From positions 248,001 through 312,000 of the forward strand of contig BQJR01000004.1 in assembly GCA_021604805.1 (NCBI GenBank): a stretch of 64,000 nt of DNA, given 5' to 3'. The notes beneath the pieces are model-generated. The model was given only the letters and a program-made list of their open reading frames with translations, was not told the DNA's origin and did not search any database. Below, in pieces: positions 52,186 to 60,235 of this stretch (position 1 is its first letter; the number at the start of each line of letters is the position of its first letter). Position numbers and translations under genes: made by a program. The DNA comes from Planctomycetota bacterium (lineage in GTDB: Bacteria; Planctomycetota; B15-G4).

Positions 52186-52869
52186 TCAGGGTTGCGGGCC
52201 CTGAGCGGCCGCTTCCTCGCGACGCTTACGCTGGTCGTCCTCGTACTTCGGGTGATAGGGGCCGAGCAACAAGCCGTTGCGCTTGTTGAAGAACAGGCGC
52301 TGGTGGGCTGCGTGCGCCACATCCGGCGTGGGGTCGGACACGGTCGTGGCGACCTGATTCACGACCGCTCCCACGAGTGCGCCGAGGAAACCACCACCAC
52401 CGTCACCGGAGGACTGCACAGCCGAACCGCGACCGCTCCAGATCGTGCGGCCGGTTCGCGCGTCGACCAAGCGGGCGCTGTAGACCACCTGCGTGGTCGA
52501 GTTGATCACTTGGTACTCGGTCCCCCACTTGTGGATCGTGGTGTAGAGCACGGCGTCGGGATCGAAGACTTCACTCAGCTTGCTCAGCGAGATCGCGTGC
52601 ATCTCCACGGCGGTCGGCAGACCGTTCTCGCGCAGGATGCGATCCACGAGCGCCACCGGGAACACGTAGTAGCCGACCTCACTGAGCGGCGGCGTAACGG
52701 TGGAGAGGTACACCTGACCGGCGCTCACCTCCGGGGACTCGTCGAGCGGGGGCAACACCAAGATCGAGCGCGGCATGTGATCGAGGAAGGCGTTGTAGTC
52801 GTAGGGCTCAGAGCTCGCGCAGGAAACCGCACCCAGCGCGAGAGCGAGCGTGATCACGAGAGGTCTCAT
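52186..52869 (-). CDS. DUF799 / GNA1162 family lipoprotein
   Basis: The 227-residue protein has a lipoprotein signal with lipobox GAVSC (cysteine at 17). The mature part matches the DUF799 (GNA1162) family: SILVLPPLDESPEVSAGQVY, VGYYVFPVALVDRILRENGL, LYTTIHKWGTEYQVINSTTQ, SARLVDARTGRTIWSG. Family proteins are outer-membrane lipoproteins with a fold like the TolB N-terminal domain. It is the third gene of an operon after CsgG-like and DUF4810 genes; each stop overlaps the next start as ATGA. This gene set recurs across Gram-negative bacteria, without a firmly established role. Confidence 0.9.
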   Translation of the reverse strand: MRPLVITLALALGAVSCASSEPYDYNAFLDHMPRSILVLPPLDESPEVSAGQVYLSTVTPPLSEVGYYVFPVALVDRILRENGLPTAVEMHAISLSKLSEVFDPDAVLYTTIHKWGTEYQVINSTTQVVYSARLVDARTGRTIWSGRGSAVQSSGDGGGGFLGALVGAVVNQVATTVSDPTPDVAHAAHQRLFFNKRNGLLLGPYHPKYEDDQRKRREEAAAQGPQP

Positions 52870-53273
52870 TTCACTCGCTCCAACATGCCGTCGATGAAGA
52901 CGCTGCTCTCCGGGAAGAAAGTCTTCTCGGCCTGGAAGTGACGCACGGCGGCTTCACCATTGCCTGCGAGGTAGTGCAGGTAGCCGAGCTGCGCGTGGAA
53001 GCCTGGCATCGCAGGGAGGTCGAGGCGCCGTAACTCGGCATCGTGCTCTTCGAGCCGGTCGATCTCCTCGAGCAGCGCGCGTCGGTTGAAGTCTTGGAGC
53101 GAGTTCAGCACCGAGGACTCGTACGGCCCCCAGTTGTAGATGCGACTCGCGCACGACACGAAAGCGAGGCTGCAGAGGAGCAGCACGACCCCCCGACGAA
53201 AGTGACGAAAGCCGCGCCCCGCGCCTGCGTGTCCCGCGCGCGCGACCGCGCCTGACCTGCGCAGGCCGCTCAT
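52866..53273 (-). CDS. DUF4810 family lipoprotein
   Basis: The start at 53273 was chosen because it overlaps the CsgG-like stop as ATGA; this gives 135 residues. An arginine-rich N-terminus precedes a hydrophobic segment with lipobox AFVSC. The mature part is a short DUF4810 domain (IYNWGPYESSVLNSLQDFN, MPGFHAQLGYLHYLAGNGEA, AVRHFQAEKTFFPESSVFID), including a TPR-like helix pair. It is the middle gene of the operon; the stop overlaps the DUF799 start as ATGA. Confidence 0.88.
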   Translation of the reverse strand: MSGLRRSGAVARAGHAGAGRGFRHFRRGVVLLLCSLAFVSCASRIYNWGPYESSVLNSLQDFNRRALLEEIDRLEEHDAELRRLDLPAMPGFHAQLGYLHYLAGNGEAAVRHFQAEKTFFPESSVFIDGMLERVK

Positions 53274-53944
53274 GCGCTCGTGGACCAAGAGCCCGCATCG
53301 AGATCAGCGACGAGCTTGTTCACCGCGTCGATGATGGCCAGGTTGAGCACCTTGCCGTTGAGCGTGGAGTCGTAGCCACTCGTGCCGCCGGTTCCGATCA
53401 CTTCGCGGTTGCTGAGGTCGAACTCGGCGGCGCCCTGCACGGCGTGAATCACCTTCGACGACGTCACGTCGAGCACGTTGAGCGAAATCTTGGCGTAGGC
53501 CGTCTGCGTCTTGCCGCGGCCCAGGAGACCGAACAACCAGCGGTCGCCCGTGGTCTTGTGCCCGAACTCGGTGACCTCGCCGGTGATCACCAGCGTGGCG
53601 CCCTCGACCTGCTGCGCGCGGCCGCTCAAACCGCTCTCGCGAGCGAGTTCGTCGAGGTTGTCGCGATCGAGCAACTCGAAGCGGTTGGTCAAGGAAAGGT
53701 GCGTCTGCAGGATCGACTTGGCCTGCGAGCCGAGTCGATCGGGGCCCTCGGAGAACAGGCCGCGCATGTAGGGCGAGCTGTTGTGGAACTTGCCGATGGC
53801 GAGCGGCGCGCGTTCCCCCGAGTAATTCGTGCCGTAGGTGGCGACGACCTGCGTGGTGAGCGTGCGGTGGGACTCACTCGCACACGAGGTCAAGGCAAGC
53901 GCAACGAGCAGTGCGAACGAGGTGCAACGAGACAAGACGCCCAT
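53270..53944 (-). CDS. CsgG/HfaB family lipoprotein
   Basis: The start at 53944 is preceded by GGAGAG and opens a lipoprotein signal with lipobox LTSC (about residue 21), giving 224 residues. The mature part is CsgG-like: APLAIGKFHNSSPYMRGLF, DRLGSQAKSILQTHLSLTN, RFELLDRDNLDELARESGLS, TLVITGEVTEFGHKTTGD, YAKISLNVLDVTSSKVIHAV. CsgG forms a ring pore in the outer membrane for curli export, while many homologues next to DUF799 lack curli genes, as here. This is the first gene of the three-gene coupled operon. Confidence 0.9.
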   Translation of the reverse strand: MGVLSRCTSFALLVALALTSCASESHRTLTTQVVATYGTNYSGERAPLAIGKFHNSSPYMRGLFSEGPDRLGSQAKSILQTHLSLTNRFELLDRDNLDELARESGLSGRAQQVEGATLVITGEVTEFGHKTTGDRWLFGLLGRGKTQTAYAKISLNVLDVTSSKVIHAVQGAAEFDLSNREVIGTGGTSGYDSTLNGKVLNLAIIDAVNKLVADLDAGSWSTSA

Positions 53945-54135
53945 AAAACTCTCCAGGATTCGGGGGGGCAGCTTACCGGTTCTCGGGAAGGCCACGCATG
54001 ACGAAAGCGACGCGGCAGGGGGACGTGCTGAGCGAGCGCACGAGCTTCTGCTACGTGGGTCCGGCGCGCGTGAATCGGCACGGTCTCCCCACACAACTCT
54101 CGTGGCGCGCCGCACCGGTTCCCTATGCTCACGGG

Positions 54136-54396
54136 ATGGCCAAGCACGAATGGCGGGAACGCACCGAGAGTGGGGAGCAGCGCAGCGTGCGTGCCTCGCA
54201 CCACGCTGGCAAGTGGACCCTCGAGTCGCGCCTCAAGTCGGAGACCGGCTGGACACGACTCGACCCCGTCCCGCTCGACGACCTGCGCGAGTTGCTCGAC
54301 GTGATCGAGCGCAAGTATCAGCGCGGCCGTCTCCCCCACGACCAAGTCGTGAAGCTGCGCGAACTCATCGAAGAGCGCGAAGAACTCGAGGAGTGA
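54136..54396 (+). CDS. Small conserved-looking protein of unknown function
   Basis: The 86-residue protein starts at ATG 54136; the frame is open upstream to 53998 but that part lacks protein character. It has a basic N-terminus (MAKHEWRERTESGEQRSVRA), a short beta-like part (GKWTLESRLKSETGWTRLDPVP), then two amphipathic helices (LDDLRELLDVIERKYQRGRL and DQVVKLRELIEEREELEE). There is no signal peptide or metal motif. A TATGCT hexamer just upstream could be a -10 element, leaving a very short leader. Confidence 0.6.
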   Translation: MAKHEWRERTESGEQRSVRASHHAGKWTLESRLKSETGWTRLDPVPLDDLRELLDVIERKYQRGRLPHDQVVKLRELIEEREELEE

Positions 54397-54481
54397 CGCG
54401 CCCTCGCTGAGCGCCGCCGCGCGCGCATCACCGCGCGACCGTGATACTCTGCGCCCCTCGGTGGGGCCGGTGAGGCTTGCG

Positions 54482-55570
54482 ATGACGTGGTTGGGTTCTC
54501 GAGCGAGGCGCGTGAAGCGCACCGTCAAGCGCGCTTTGTTCGCGTCTGTGCCCGACGCCATCTTAAGCGCCATCGTGCGTCGCAAACTCCCGCGTTCGGC
54601 GCAGCTCGAAGCCACCACGGCCTGCAACCTGAGTTGCCCGCTGTGCGTCACGCACGACACGCCGCGAGGGAGATCCATGCTCAGCCGCGACGACGTGCTC
54701 AGCGTGGTGAAGGGCTGCGGTTCCCGGCTCAAGTTCGTGAGCTTCCACGTGCTCGGCGAGCCACTGCTCAACCCCGAGCTCTTCGCCATGATCACCGACT
54801 GCGAGGCGGCGAACGTGCGCACGAGCTTCTCCACCAACGGGCTGCTGCTCGGGCGGCATCGACAGGCGGTGCTCGACTCGGGGCTGAGCTTCCTGTCCGT
54901 GGCCATCGATGGTGTCGACGCGCAAGACTACGAGCGCTACCGCAAAGGCGGCGACTTCAACACCGTGGTGCAGAACACGCGCGAACTCGTGAGAGCTCGC
55001 GAGACCCGCGGAGCCACGCGCCCCACCGTGCAAGCCCAGATGGTCATGTTCTCCTACAACGAAGACCGCGAGCGCGAGGCGCAAGCCTTCCTGGGCGAGC
55101 TGGGCACCGACATCGTGAGCCTCAAGCGCCCGGCGTACACCGCGCACCCCGGCGTCGCCGCCGACACCTTCCTCTCGCAGGTCGATCACGAGAACCAAGC
55201 GCGCCGTTATGCACGCCCGGTGAGTTCACCCGAGAAGCTCTACCGCAACCAGCGCATGTGCCCGCAACTCGAACGCGCCACGGTGCTGTCCGACGGCAGC
55301 GTGGTGTCCTGTTGCCTCGACGCGCTGGGCGAGAGCAGCTTCGGCAACCTGCGTGAGAACGACTTCGCCACGATCTGGCGTGGCCGCGCGCACGACCGCG
55401 TGCTGCGCGACTTCATGAGCGGCACGCTCGCCACCTGTCGTCACTGCACGCTCGGCTACCAGGATCTCGACGACGCCCCCGAGCCGCTGCAATCGCCCGC
55501 CTCGGCCGACGAGGTCATCAGTTCGAGTCCGCGCGCAGAGGCAGGCTCGGCCCGAGGTGCAGCGGGCTAG
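54482..55570 (+). CDS. Radical SAM protein with SPASM-like domain
   Basis: The start is ATG at 54482 after GTGAGG; GTG codons at 54461 and 54470 are in frame. The 362-residue protein has the radical SAM motif C-N-L-S-C-P-L-C near residue 51 and a barrel with VSFHVLGEPLLNPELF, RTSFSTNGLLL, LSVAIDGVDAQDYERYR. The C-terminal SPASM-like part has CPQLERATVLSDGSVVSCC and LATCRHCTLGY, which can hold a second iron-sulfur cluster. SPASM proteins modify peptides or metabolites using S-adenosylmethionine; no precursor peptide is visible next to it. The stop shares the palindrome CTAG with the convergent glycosyltransferase gene. Confidence 0.9.
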   Translation: MTWLGSRARRVKRTVKRALFASVPDAILSAIVRRKLPRSAQLEATTACNLSCPLCVTHDTPRGRSMLSRDDVLSVVKGCGSRLKFVSFHVLGEPLLNPELFAMITDCEAANVRTSFSTNGLLLGRHRQAVLDSGLSFLSVAIDGVDAQDYERYRKGGDFNTVVQNTRELVRARETRGATRPTVQAQMVMFSYNEDREREAQAFLGELGTDIVSLKRPAYTAHPGVAADTFLSQVDHENQARRYARPVSSPEKLYRNQRMCPQLERATVLSDGSVVSCCLDALGESSFGNLRENDFATIWRGRAHDRVLRDFMSGTLATCRHCTLGYQDLDDAPEPLQSPASADEVISSSPRAEAGSARGAAG

Positions 55571-57156
55571 AGTTCGTCGAACTCGCGGGCCAACTCGATG
55601 TCCACGAGCGCAGGCTTGCGCTGATGCCACGAGTGGTAGTAGCGATAGTTCACGTCGTGCACGCCGTACCAACGCTCGATGAGCCAGGGCGACACGGAAG
55701 GGAAGCGTTGCGGCAGGACCAAGGCGCGCTCCGCGAGCTCGGGGTCGCGCACCGCCCCTTCGACACGCAAGCCGAGCGGGTTGAGTCGCCAACGCACGTC
55801 GCGGGCCACGTAGACGCGCAACTCCGGGTGCGCGTCGAGGTGCTCCTTCGCGGCGCGGAAGGCGTGCGACGGATCGGGAGCGTGCCGCGCGATCTGCAGG
55901 CCGTCGTCGACACGCCGCGCCAACATGAGTACGAGCACGCCCGCCACGAGCACCCACGCTGAAGCGCGCGCTCGCCGCGGCAAGGAACGCACGCTCACGC
56001 CCAAGCCCACGGCGGCGAGCAGGGCCACGAGCGGGATCCACGGCACGAGGTTGCGCACGATGAACGTGCGGTGCGCCACGAGCAGTGCAAAGTACGGCAG
56101 CGCGCCCGAGAGCAACACGAGACTCAACCGCGGCCGACGGCGCAAGGTGACCACCGCCCCCACGACTGCGAAGACGGCCAGCGCGAAGTTGAGCGTCATC
56201 CAGCGATCGAAGAGCTGCGTGCCGCCGTAGACCAGCGCGTGCATCACGTGATCCCAACCGGCTTCCACGGTGTACACGCGATGCCCCGCGGCGTAGACCT
56301 CGCGCTGCTGCGCCAACTCGGTGAGCAAGGTGCCGGCCTCGAGCAGAGCGCCCGGCGTGGTGACGAAGAAGACCACAGCCGAGAGCGCCGCCAGCCACGC
56401 GGAGCGCGTCCACGCTGCTCGCTGCGAACCGAGTCCGAACACGGGGCCCGCAAGGATCACGGGCAACACCAAGAACACGCCGGTGTACTTGGCCGATGCA
56501 GCCAGCCCCGCAGCCACTGCGCCGAGCAGCAACCAACGCGCGCGTCCGGTGCGCGCCGCGAGGGCGACGGAGGCGAGACACGTGGTCACGGCCGTGGCGA
56601 GCAAGCCGTCGGGCGCGATCCAGCGCGCGTGGTAGAGGAACTCGTGGCTGCACGCGAACAAAGTCGTCGACAGGGCGCCCAGCGCGGGACCACCCAGAGC
56701 GCGACCGAGCTCGAAGAGCGCCACGCCTGCGAGCAGTGAGAGCGCCAGGAACACCCAGCGCGTGCGCACTCGCAGCGTGTCGTTGTGCGCCATCACGTAG
56801 TCGGCGAGCCAAGCGCGCCGCGGCCGCGGACCGTGGCTGCGCCAGTGCGCGAGGCTCACTTGTGCGAGGGCGCTCATCCAGGTGAGGTCGAACGTGAGGC
56901 TGGGATAGTTGTAGAAGCGCGGCAGGACGCGGCCGGTGGCGAGCGCTTCGTTCGCGGCGTCGACGTGCTGCCACTCGTCCCAGTGCACACCGAAGTCGGC
57001 CCCCGCCGCACCGCCCACGAAGGCCGCGAGCAGCGCCACCAGCGCCAGCGCGAACCACAACCAGCGTGACGAAGGGCGCGCGTCGGGGCGCGCGTCGGGG
57101 CGCGCGTCGGGGCGCGTGTCGGGGCTCGTGTCGGGGCTCGTGTCGGCGTCGATCAT
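55567..57156 (-). CDS. GT39-like polytopic membrane glycosyltransferase
   Basis: The 529-residue protein begins with a cytoplasmic tail of PD[AT][SR]-type tetrapeptides encoded by 12-bp repeats. The first membrane helix (LWFALALVALLAAFVGGAAG) is followed by an acidic loop (ADFGVHWDEWQHV) as in GT39/ArnT enzymes, where the acidic pair is catalytic. About ten further hydrophobic helices follow (VFLALSLLAGVALFELGRAL, LLLGAVAAGLAASAKYTGVF, LAVFAVVGAVVTL), and the C-terminal tail is soluble. Such enzymes transfer sugars from polyprenyl carriers to proteins or lipids outside the inner membrane. It converges with the radical SAM gene. Confidence 0.87.
   Translation of the reverse strand: MIDADTSPDTSPDTRPDARPDARPDARPSSRWLWFALALVALLAAFVGGAAGADFGVHWDEWQHVDAANEALATGRVLPRFYNYPSLTFDLTWMSALAQVSLAHWRSHGPRPRRAWLADYVMAHNDTLRVRTRWVFLALSLLAGVALFELGRALGGPALGALSTTLFACSHEFLYHARWIAPDGLLATAVTTCLASVALAARTGRARWLLLGAVAAGLAASAKYTGVFLVLPVILAGPVFGLGSQRAAWTRSAWLAALSAVVFFVTTPGALLEAGTLLTELAQQREVYAAGHRVYTVEAGWDHVMHALVYGGTQLFDRWMTLNFALAVFAVVGAVVTLRRRPRLSLVLLSGALPYFALLVAHRTFIVRNLVPWIPLVALLAAVGLGVSVRSLPRRARASAWVLVAGVLVLMLARRVDDGLQIARHAPDPSHAFRAAKEHLDAHPELRVYVARDVRWRLNPLGLRVEGAVRDPELAERALVLPQRFPSVSPWLIERWYGVHDVNYRYYHSWHQRKPALVDIELAREFDEL
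57074..57145. repeat. Six 12-bp tandem repeats inside the glycosyltransferase N-terminus
   Basis: Six units, consensus GGGCGCGCGTCG drifting to GGGCTCGTGTCG, run without gap from 57074 to 57145. On the minus strand they encode the repeated tetrapeptides at the N-terminus of the glycosyltransferase. Unit length is a multiple of three, so changes in copy number keep the frame. Confidence 0.9.
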
Positions 57157-57280
57157 CTCGGCTCCACTCTATGCGCTCACGCGACGAGTCGAGTGCTAGA
57201 CTCGCTCGCCGTTGCCGCGACCTGATCACTTCGCGCTGCAACACTCGATCACGGGGTGACACGAACCAGGAGAGACGCAC

Positions 57281-57892
57281 ATGCCGAACACCGAGGAGTG
57301 GGACAGCTCGGAAACCGAGTGGAACCCCGACGAGCTCAGCTGCCAACTCTGCGGCGTGGAGCTCATGCACGAAACGACCATGACGGTGAACGGTCATCCG
57401 ACCTGCCGCGAGTGTGTCGCCGAGTTGGCGGCCGAGGTCGCCGAGAAGGAAGCCTCCGGGAGCAGCGTGCCGGTGGCGCTCGTCGGTGCGGCGATCGGCG
57501 GAGTGCTCGGCGCGGCCGTCTGGGCCGGCATCGCGATCGGAAGCGGCTGGTCGATCGGCTACGTGGCGGTGCTCGTGGGCTTCCTCGCGGGGCAGGGCGC
57601 CAAGCTCGCCGCGCGTGGCGGGCACGGACAGCCGCTGCAGATCGCTGCGGTGGCGGGCGCCGTGTTCGGACTCCTGGCCGCCAAGTTCGCGATCTACGCG
57701 CACGCCGCGAAGCCGTACCTCGAAGAGCAAGCCGGCGCAGCGATCAGCTACTTCGACAGCCAGATCCTGTCCACGTTCCCCGACGCGCTGAAAGACATGT
57801 CCAGCGCGTTCGACTTGCTGTGGATCTTCCTCGCCGTGACCGCAGCTTGGCGCGTTCCGGCCACGCCACAGCTAGAGCTCCGCGACGCATGA
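57281..57892 (+). CDS. Zinc-ribbon membrane protein
   Basis: The 203-residue protein has an N-terminal zinc ribbon with C21-x2-C24 and C42-x2-C45 (CQLCGVELMHETTM, TCRECVAEL), then four hydrophobic segments (VALVGAAIGGVLGAAVWAGI, GYVAVLVGFLAGQGA, IAAVAGAVFGLLAAKFAI, LLWIFLAVTAAW). I do not recognise a named family. The stop overlaps the M50 gene ATG as ATGA, so the two are translationally coupled. TAGACT at 57197-57202 may be the -10 element. Confidence 0.85.
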   Translation: MPNTEEWDSSETEWNPDELSCQLCGVELMHETTMTVNGHPTCRECVAELAAEVAEKEASGSSVPVALVGAAIGGVLGAAVWAGIAIGSGWSIGYVAVLVGFLAGQGAKLAARGGHGQPLQIAAVAGAVFGLLAAKFAIYAHAAKPYLEEQAGAAISYFDSQILSTFPDALKDMSSAFDLLWIFLAVTAAWRVPATPQLELRDA

Positions 57893-58896
57893 ACGAACGA
57901 CGCCGGGGATCCGCGATGGACCGCCTGCGCCGCGCCGAAGCGCAGCGCGGTCAACCGTCCGGCGAACCGCGCACGCAGTACGACTTCGAATCGAGCGGTC
58001 GCAAGCTCCCCACGAACAAGGGCACCGGCGGGATCATCGCGATCGGCGCGCTGCTGCTCTGGAAGTTCAAGTTCGTGCTGCTGTTCGTGCTCACCAAACT
58101 GAAGGTCGCGTGGGTCGGCGTGAAGCTGCTCAAGTTCGGCAAGCTGATGACCACTGGCTGGACGATGATCCTCAGCATGTGGCTGTACTCGATGCACTTC
58201 GGGGCGCCCTTCGCCATCGGCATGGTGTTGCTCATCCTGGTGCACGAACTCGGTCACGGCTTGGCCGCGAAGCTCACCGGCCTGCCGGTGGGCGCGCCCG
58301 TGTTCATCCCGTTCTTAGGCGCCGTGATCGCGCTCAAGGAAGCCCCGCGCGACACCTTCCAAGACTTCGTGATCAGCATCGGGGGTCCGCTTGCCGGAAC
58401 GCTCGGCGGACTCGCCTGCCTGGCGCTCGCGCCGCAGCTCGGTGAGTACTGGGGCGACCTGTTCTACGTGCTCGCCTTCTTCACCCTGCTGATGAACCTG
58501 TTCAACCTCACGCCCATCTGGCGACTCGACGGAATGGGAATCACCGCGCCCTTCCGCGTGGGGATGTGGGCGCTCGCCGTGTTGCTGCTCGGCGCCACGC
58601 TGTTCTGGGCTTCGGGGAACACGGGTGAGCTCAACCCGCTCGCACTGATCGTGGTGCTCGTCGGCGGCTTCCAAGTCTGGCGTGCGTGGTCGGCGAGACG
58701 CGGCGCTGCGCGCGCCGGAGGCAAGTCGGCCTTGAAGCAACTCTCCGAGGCGGGGCGTCGGCGCAGTGAAGCGCGCGATCTGAATGTCAGCGACCGTCAA
58801 CGTTGGATCGCCTGGGGGAGCTACGTGACGCTCACCGGCACGCTCATCGTGTTGGTCCACACGCTCTACCAGGGTCTGCCGGTGATCCGCGAATGA
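57889..58896 (+). CDS. M50 family site-2 protease-like membrane protein
   Basis: ATG at 57889 overlaps the previous stop; 335 residues. After a basic N-terminus and a first membrane region (GGIIAIGALLLWKFKFVLLF), the active site HELGHGLAA lies at residue 119 within FAIGMVLLILVHELGHGLAA. The second metal-binding motif is LTPIWRLDGMG, the N-x-x-P-x-x-x-L-D-G type. Further membrane helices and a cytoplasmic-looking helix follow. M50 proteases cut proteins inside the membrane, often to release a regulator. The stop overlaps the next ATG as ATGA. Confidence 0.9.
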   Translation: MNERRRGSAMDRLRRAEAQRGQPSGEPRTQYDFESSGRKLPTNKGTGGIIAIGALLLWKFKFVLLFVLTKLKVAWVGVKLLKFGKLMTTGWTMILSMWLYSMHFGAPFAIGMVLLILVHELGHGLAAKLTGLPVGAPVFIPFLGAVIALKEAPRDTFQDFVISIGGPLAGTLGGLACLALAPQLGEYWGDLFYVLAFFTLLMNLFNLTPIWRLDGMGITAPFRVGMWALAVLLLGATLFWASGNTGELNPLALIVVLVGGFQVWRAWSARRGAARAGGKSALKQLSEAGRRRSEARDLNVSDRQRWIAWGSYVTLTGTLIVLVHTLYQGLPVIRE

Positions 58897-60092
58897 AGCG
58901 CTTCCCGTGGGCAGGACTGCTCGCCGTCGTTCTGATCCTGGTGATCGACGCGCTGGCCTTCGGAGAGTTCGCGCCCTGGCAGTGGCTCGCCGACGGCACC
59001 GGCCCCGGACAGCACATGGAGCGCGGCCTGGCCCACGACCGCCTCGCGATGCGCGCATTGAGCGAAGCACCCGACGACAGCGTGCGCATCGTCGTCCTCG
59101 GGAGCAGCCGCGCGGAACGTGGCTTCAATCCCAGCTTCCTGGAACGTGGTCTGCCGGAACACGTGCGCTTCCTGCGCTTCTCTCACGCAGGCATGACCCC
59201 GTTTGAGATGCGCGCCGTGAGCAACGAACTCACGCGCGAACCGCCCGAGGTCTTCATGGTGTTGCTCTCGGAGTTCGACACCCACCACCCCCTGGAACTG
59301 CGCACGATCCTCGGTGCCGGCAACTTCACCGCCACGACAGAGCTCATTCGGTTGGTGAGCTGGGAGTTTCTGTTCCAGGAGCGCGACACGTTCTTCGGCC
59401 TCACCTTGGCCTCCGCGCTCAATGCCTACCGCTACCGCGCTCTCTGGGATGCCGCAGAGCTGTCGGCCTGGAGACACGTAGGCCCGGCCAACAACGACGT
59501 CGGCGCGATGATTCTGAACGAGGTCGAACGCATGCGTACGGAAGGCCCGGGCCGCCGTCAGAAGACCGACGCCTCCACAAGCGATGAGCGAGCCCCCAAG
59601 TCGGAACCGCGCGCTTCCAACCTGCCTGAATGGACGCCGCTCCCACCCATCCCCGGCGAGTCCTTCACCGAAACACTGCTGCGCAATCGCATCGCGCGTC
59701 GAGCGCAGCTCCGAGACTTCAACCAACGCGAGCAGGTGAGAGCAGCGACCCTCGGCCCTCACGCCGAGATTCAGATGCAGCTCGTCGAGTCGATGGTGCG
59801 CGAGCAACTCGCCGTCGGCGCACAGGTGCTGCTGGTGGAAGGCCCACTAAACCCCCTTGCCGACGAGCTGCGCGACAGCGCCACGATCGAGGAGTTCCGC
59901 GCCTTCGCACGGGAACTCGAGGCGCTTCCAGGCGTGGAGTTGCTCTGGTTGCACGAGAGCGGCCCATTCCCTGCAGAGTTCTTCGGGGACATCACGCACC
60001 TCAATCCGGCAGGCGCGCAGCAACTGTGTGAACACGTACGCGCGCGGCTGGCGCGCATGCTGAGTCGGGTCGGACTCCCCCAGGGACACTGA
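58893..60092 (+). CDS. Membrane-anchored SGNH-like hydrolase
   Basis: ATG at 58893 overlaps the M50 stop; 399 residues. An N-terminal anchor (WAGLLAVVLILVIDALAF) precedes a domain with VRIVVLGSSRAERGFNP, where the serine fits block I of SGNH hydrolases, and a C-terminal GDITHLNPAGAQQL, where Asp and His fit block V. A low-complexity linker (GPGRRQKTDASTSDERAPKS) lies near residues 215-240. Similar anchored SGNH-like proteins act in polysaccharide acetylation or de-acetylation; the activity here is unproven. It is the third gene of the coupled zinc-ribbon/M50/SGNH operon. Confidence 0.78.
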   Translation: MKRFPWAGLLAVVLILVIDALAFGEFAPWQWLADGTGPGQHMERGLAHDRLAMRALSEAPDDSVRIVVLGSSRAERGFNPSFLERGLPEHVRFLRFSHAGMTPFEMRAVSNELTREPPEVFMVLLSEFDTHHPLELRTILGAGNFTATTELIRLVSWEFLFQERDTFFGLTLASALNAYRYRALWDAAELSAWRHVGPANNDVGAMILNEVERMRTEGPGRRQKTDASTSDERAPKSEPRASNLPEWTPLPPIPGESFTETLLRNRIARRAQLRDFNQREQVRAATLGPHAEIQMQLVESMVREQLAVGAQVLLVEGPLNPLADELRDSATIEEFRAFARELEALPGVELLWLHESGPFPAEFFGDITHLNPAGAQQLCEHVRARLARMLSRVGLPQGH

Positions 60093-60235
60093 CGCACGGT
60101 TTCACGCCTGGAGGGCCTTCCCCCGAGCTCACCGAAGTCAGGGGAGATCAGCAGGGCCCTCGCGCGCTACGATCGTCTCCTTCCACCAGAGCCAGGCCGC
60201 GCCCGACACAGGCCTCCCCCAGCGGAACTCGAACC

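Noticed and set aside
52178..52200. GGCCCG/CGGGCC inverted repeat between convergent genes
   Set aside because: Six base pairs only, with one arm inside the coding end of the DUF799 gene; not distinguishable from chance.
55226..57730. 834-codon minus-strand open frame across three genes
   Set aside because: It crosses the radical SAM gene, the glycosyltransferase in another frame and the zinc-ribbon gene; composition is that of a shadow frame.
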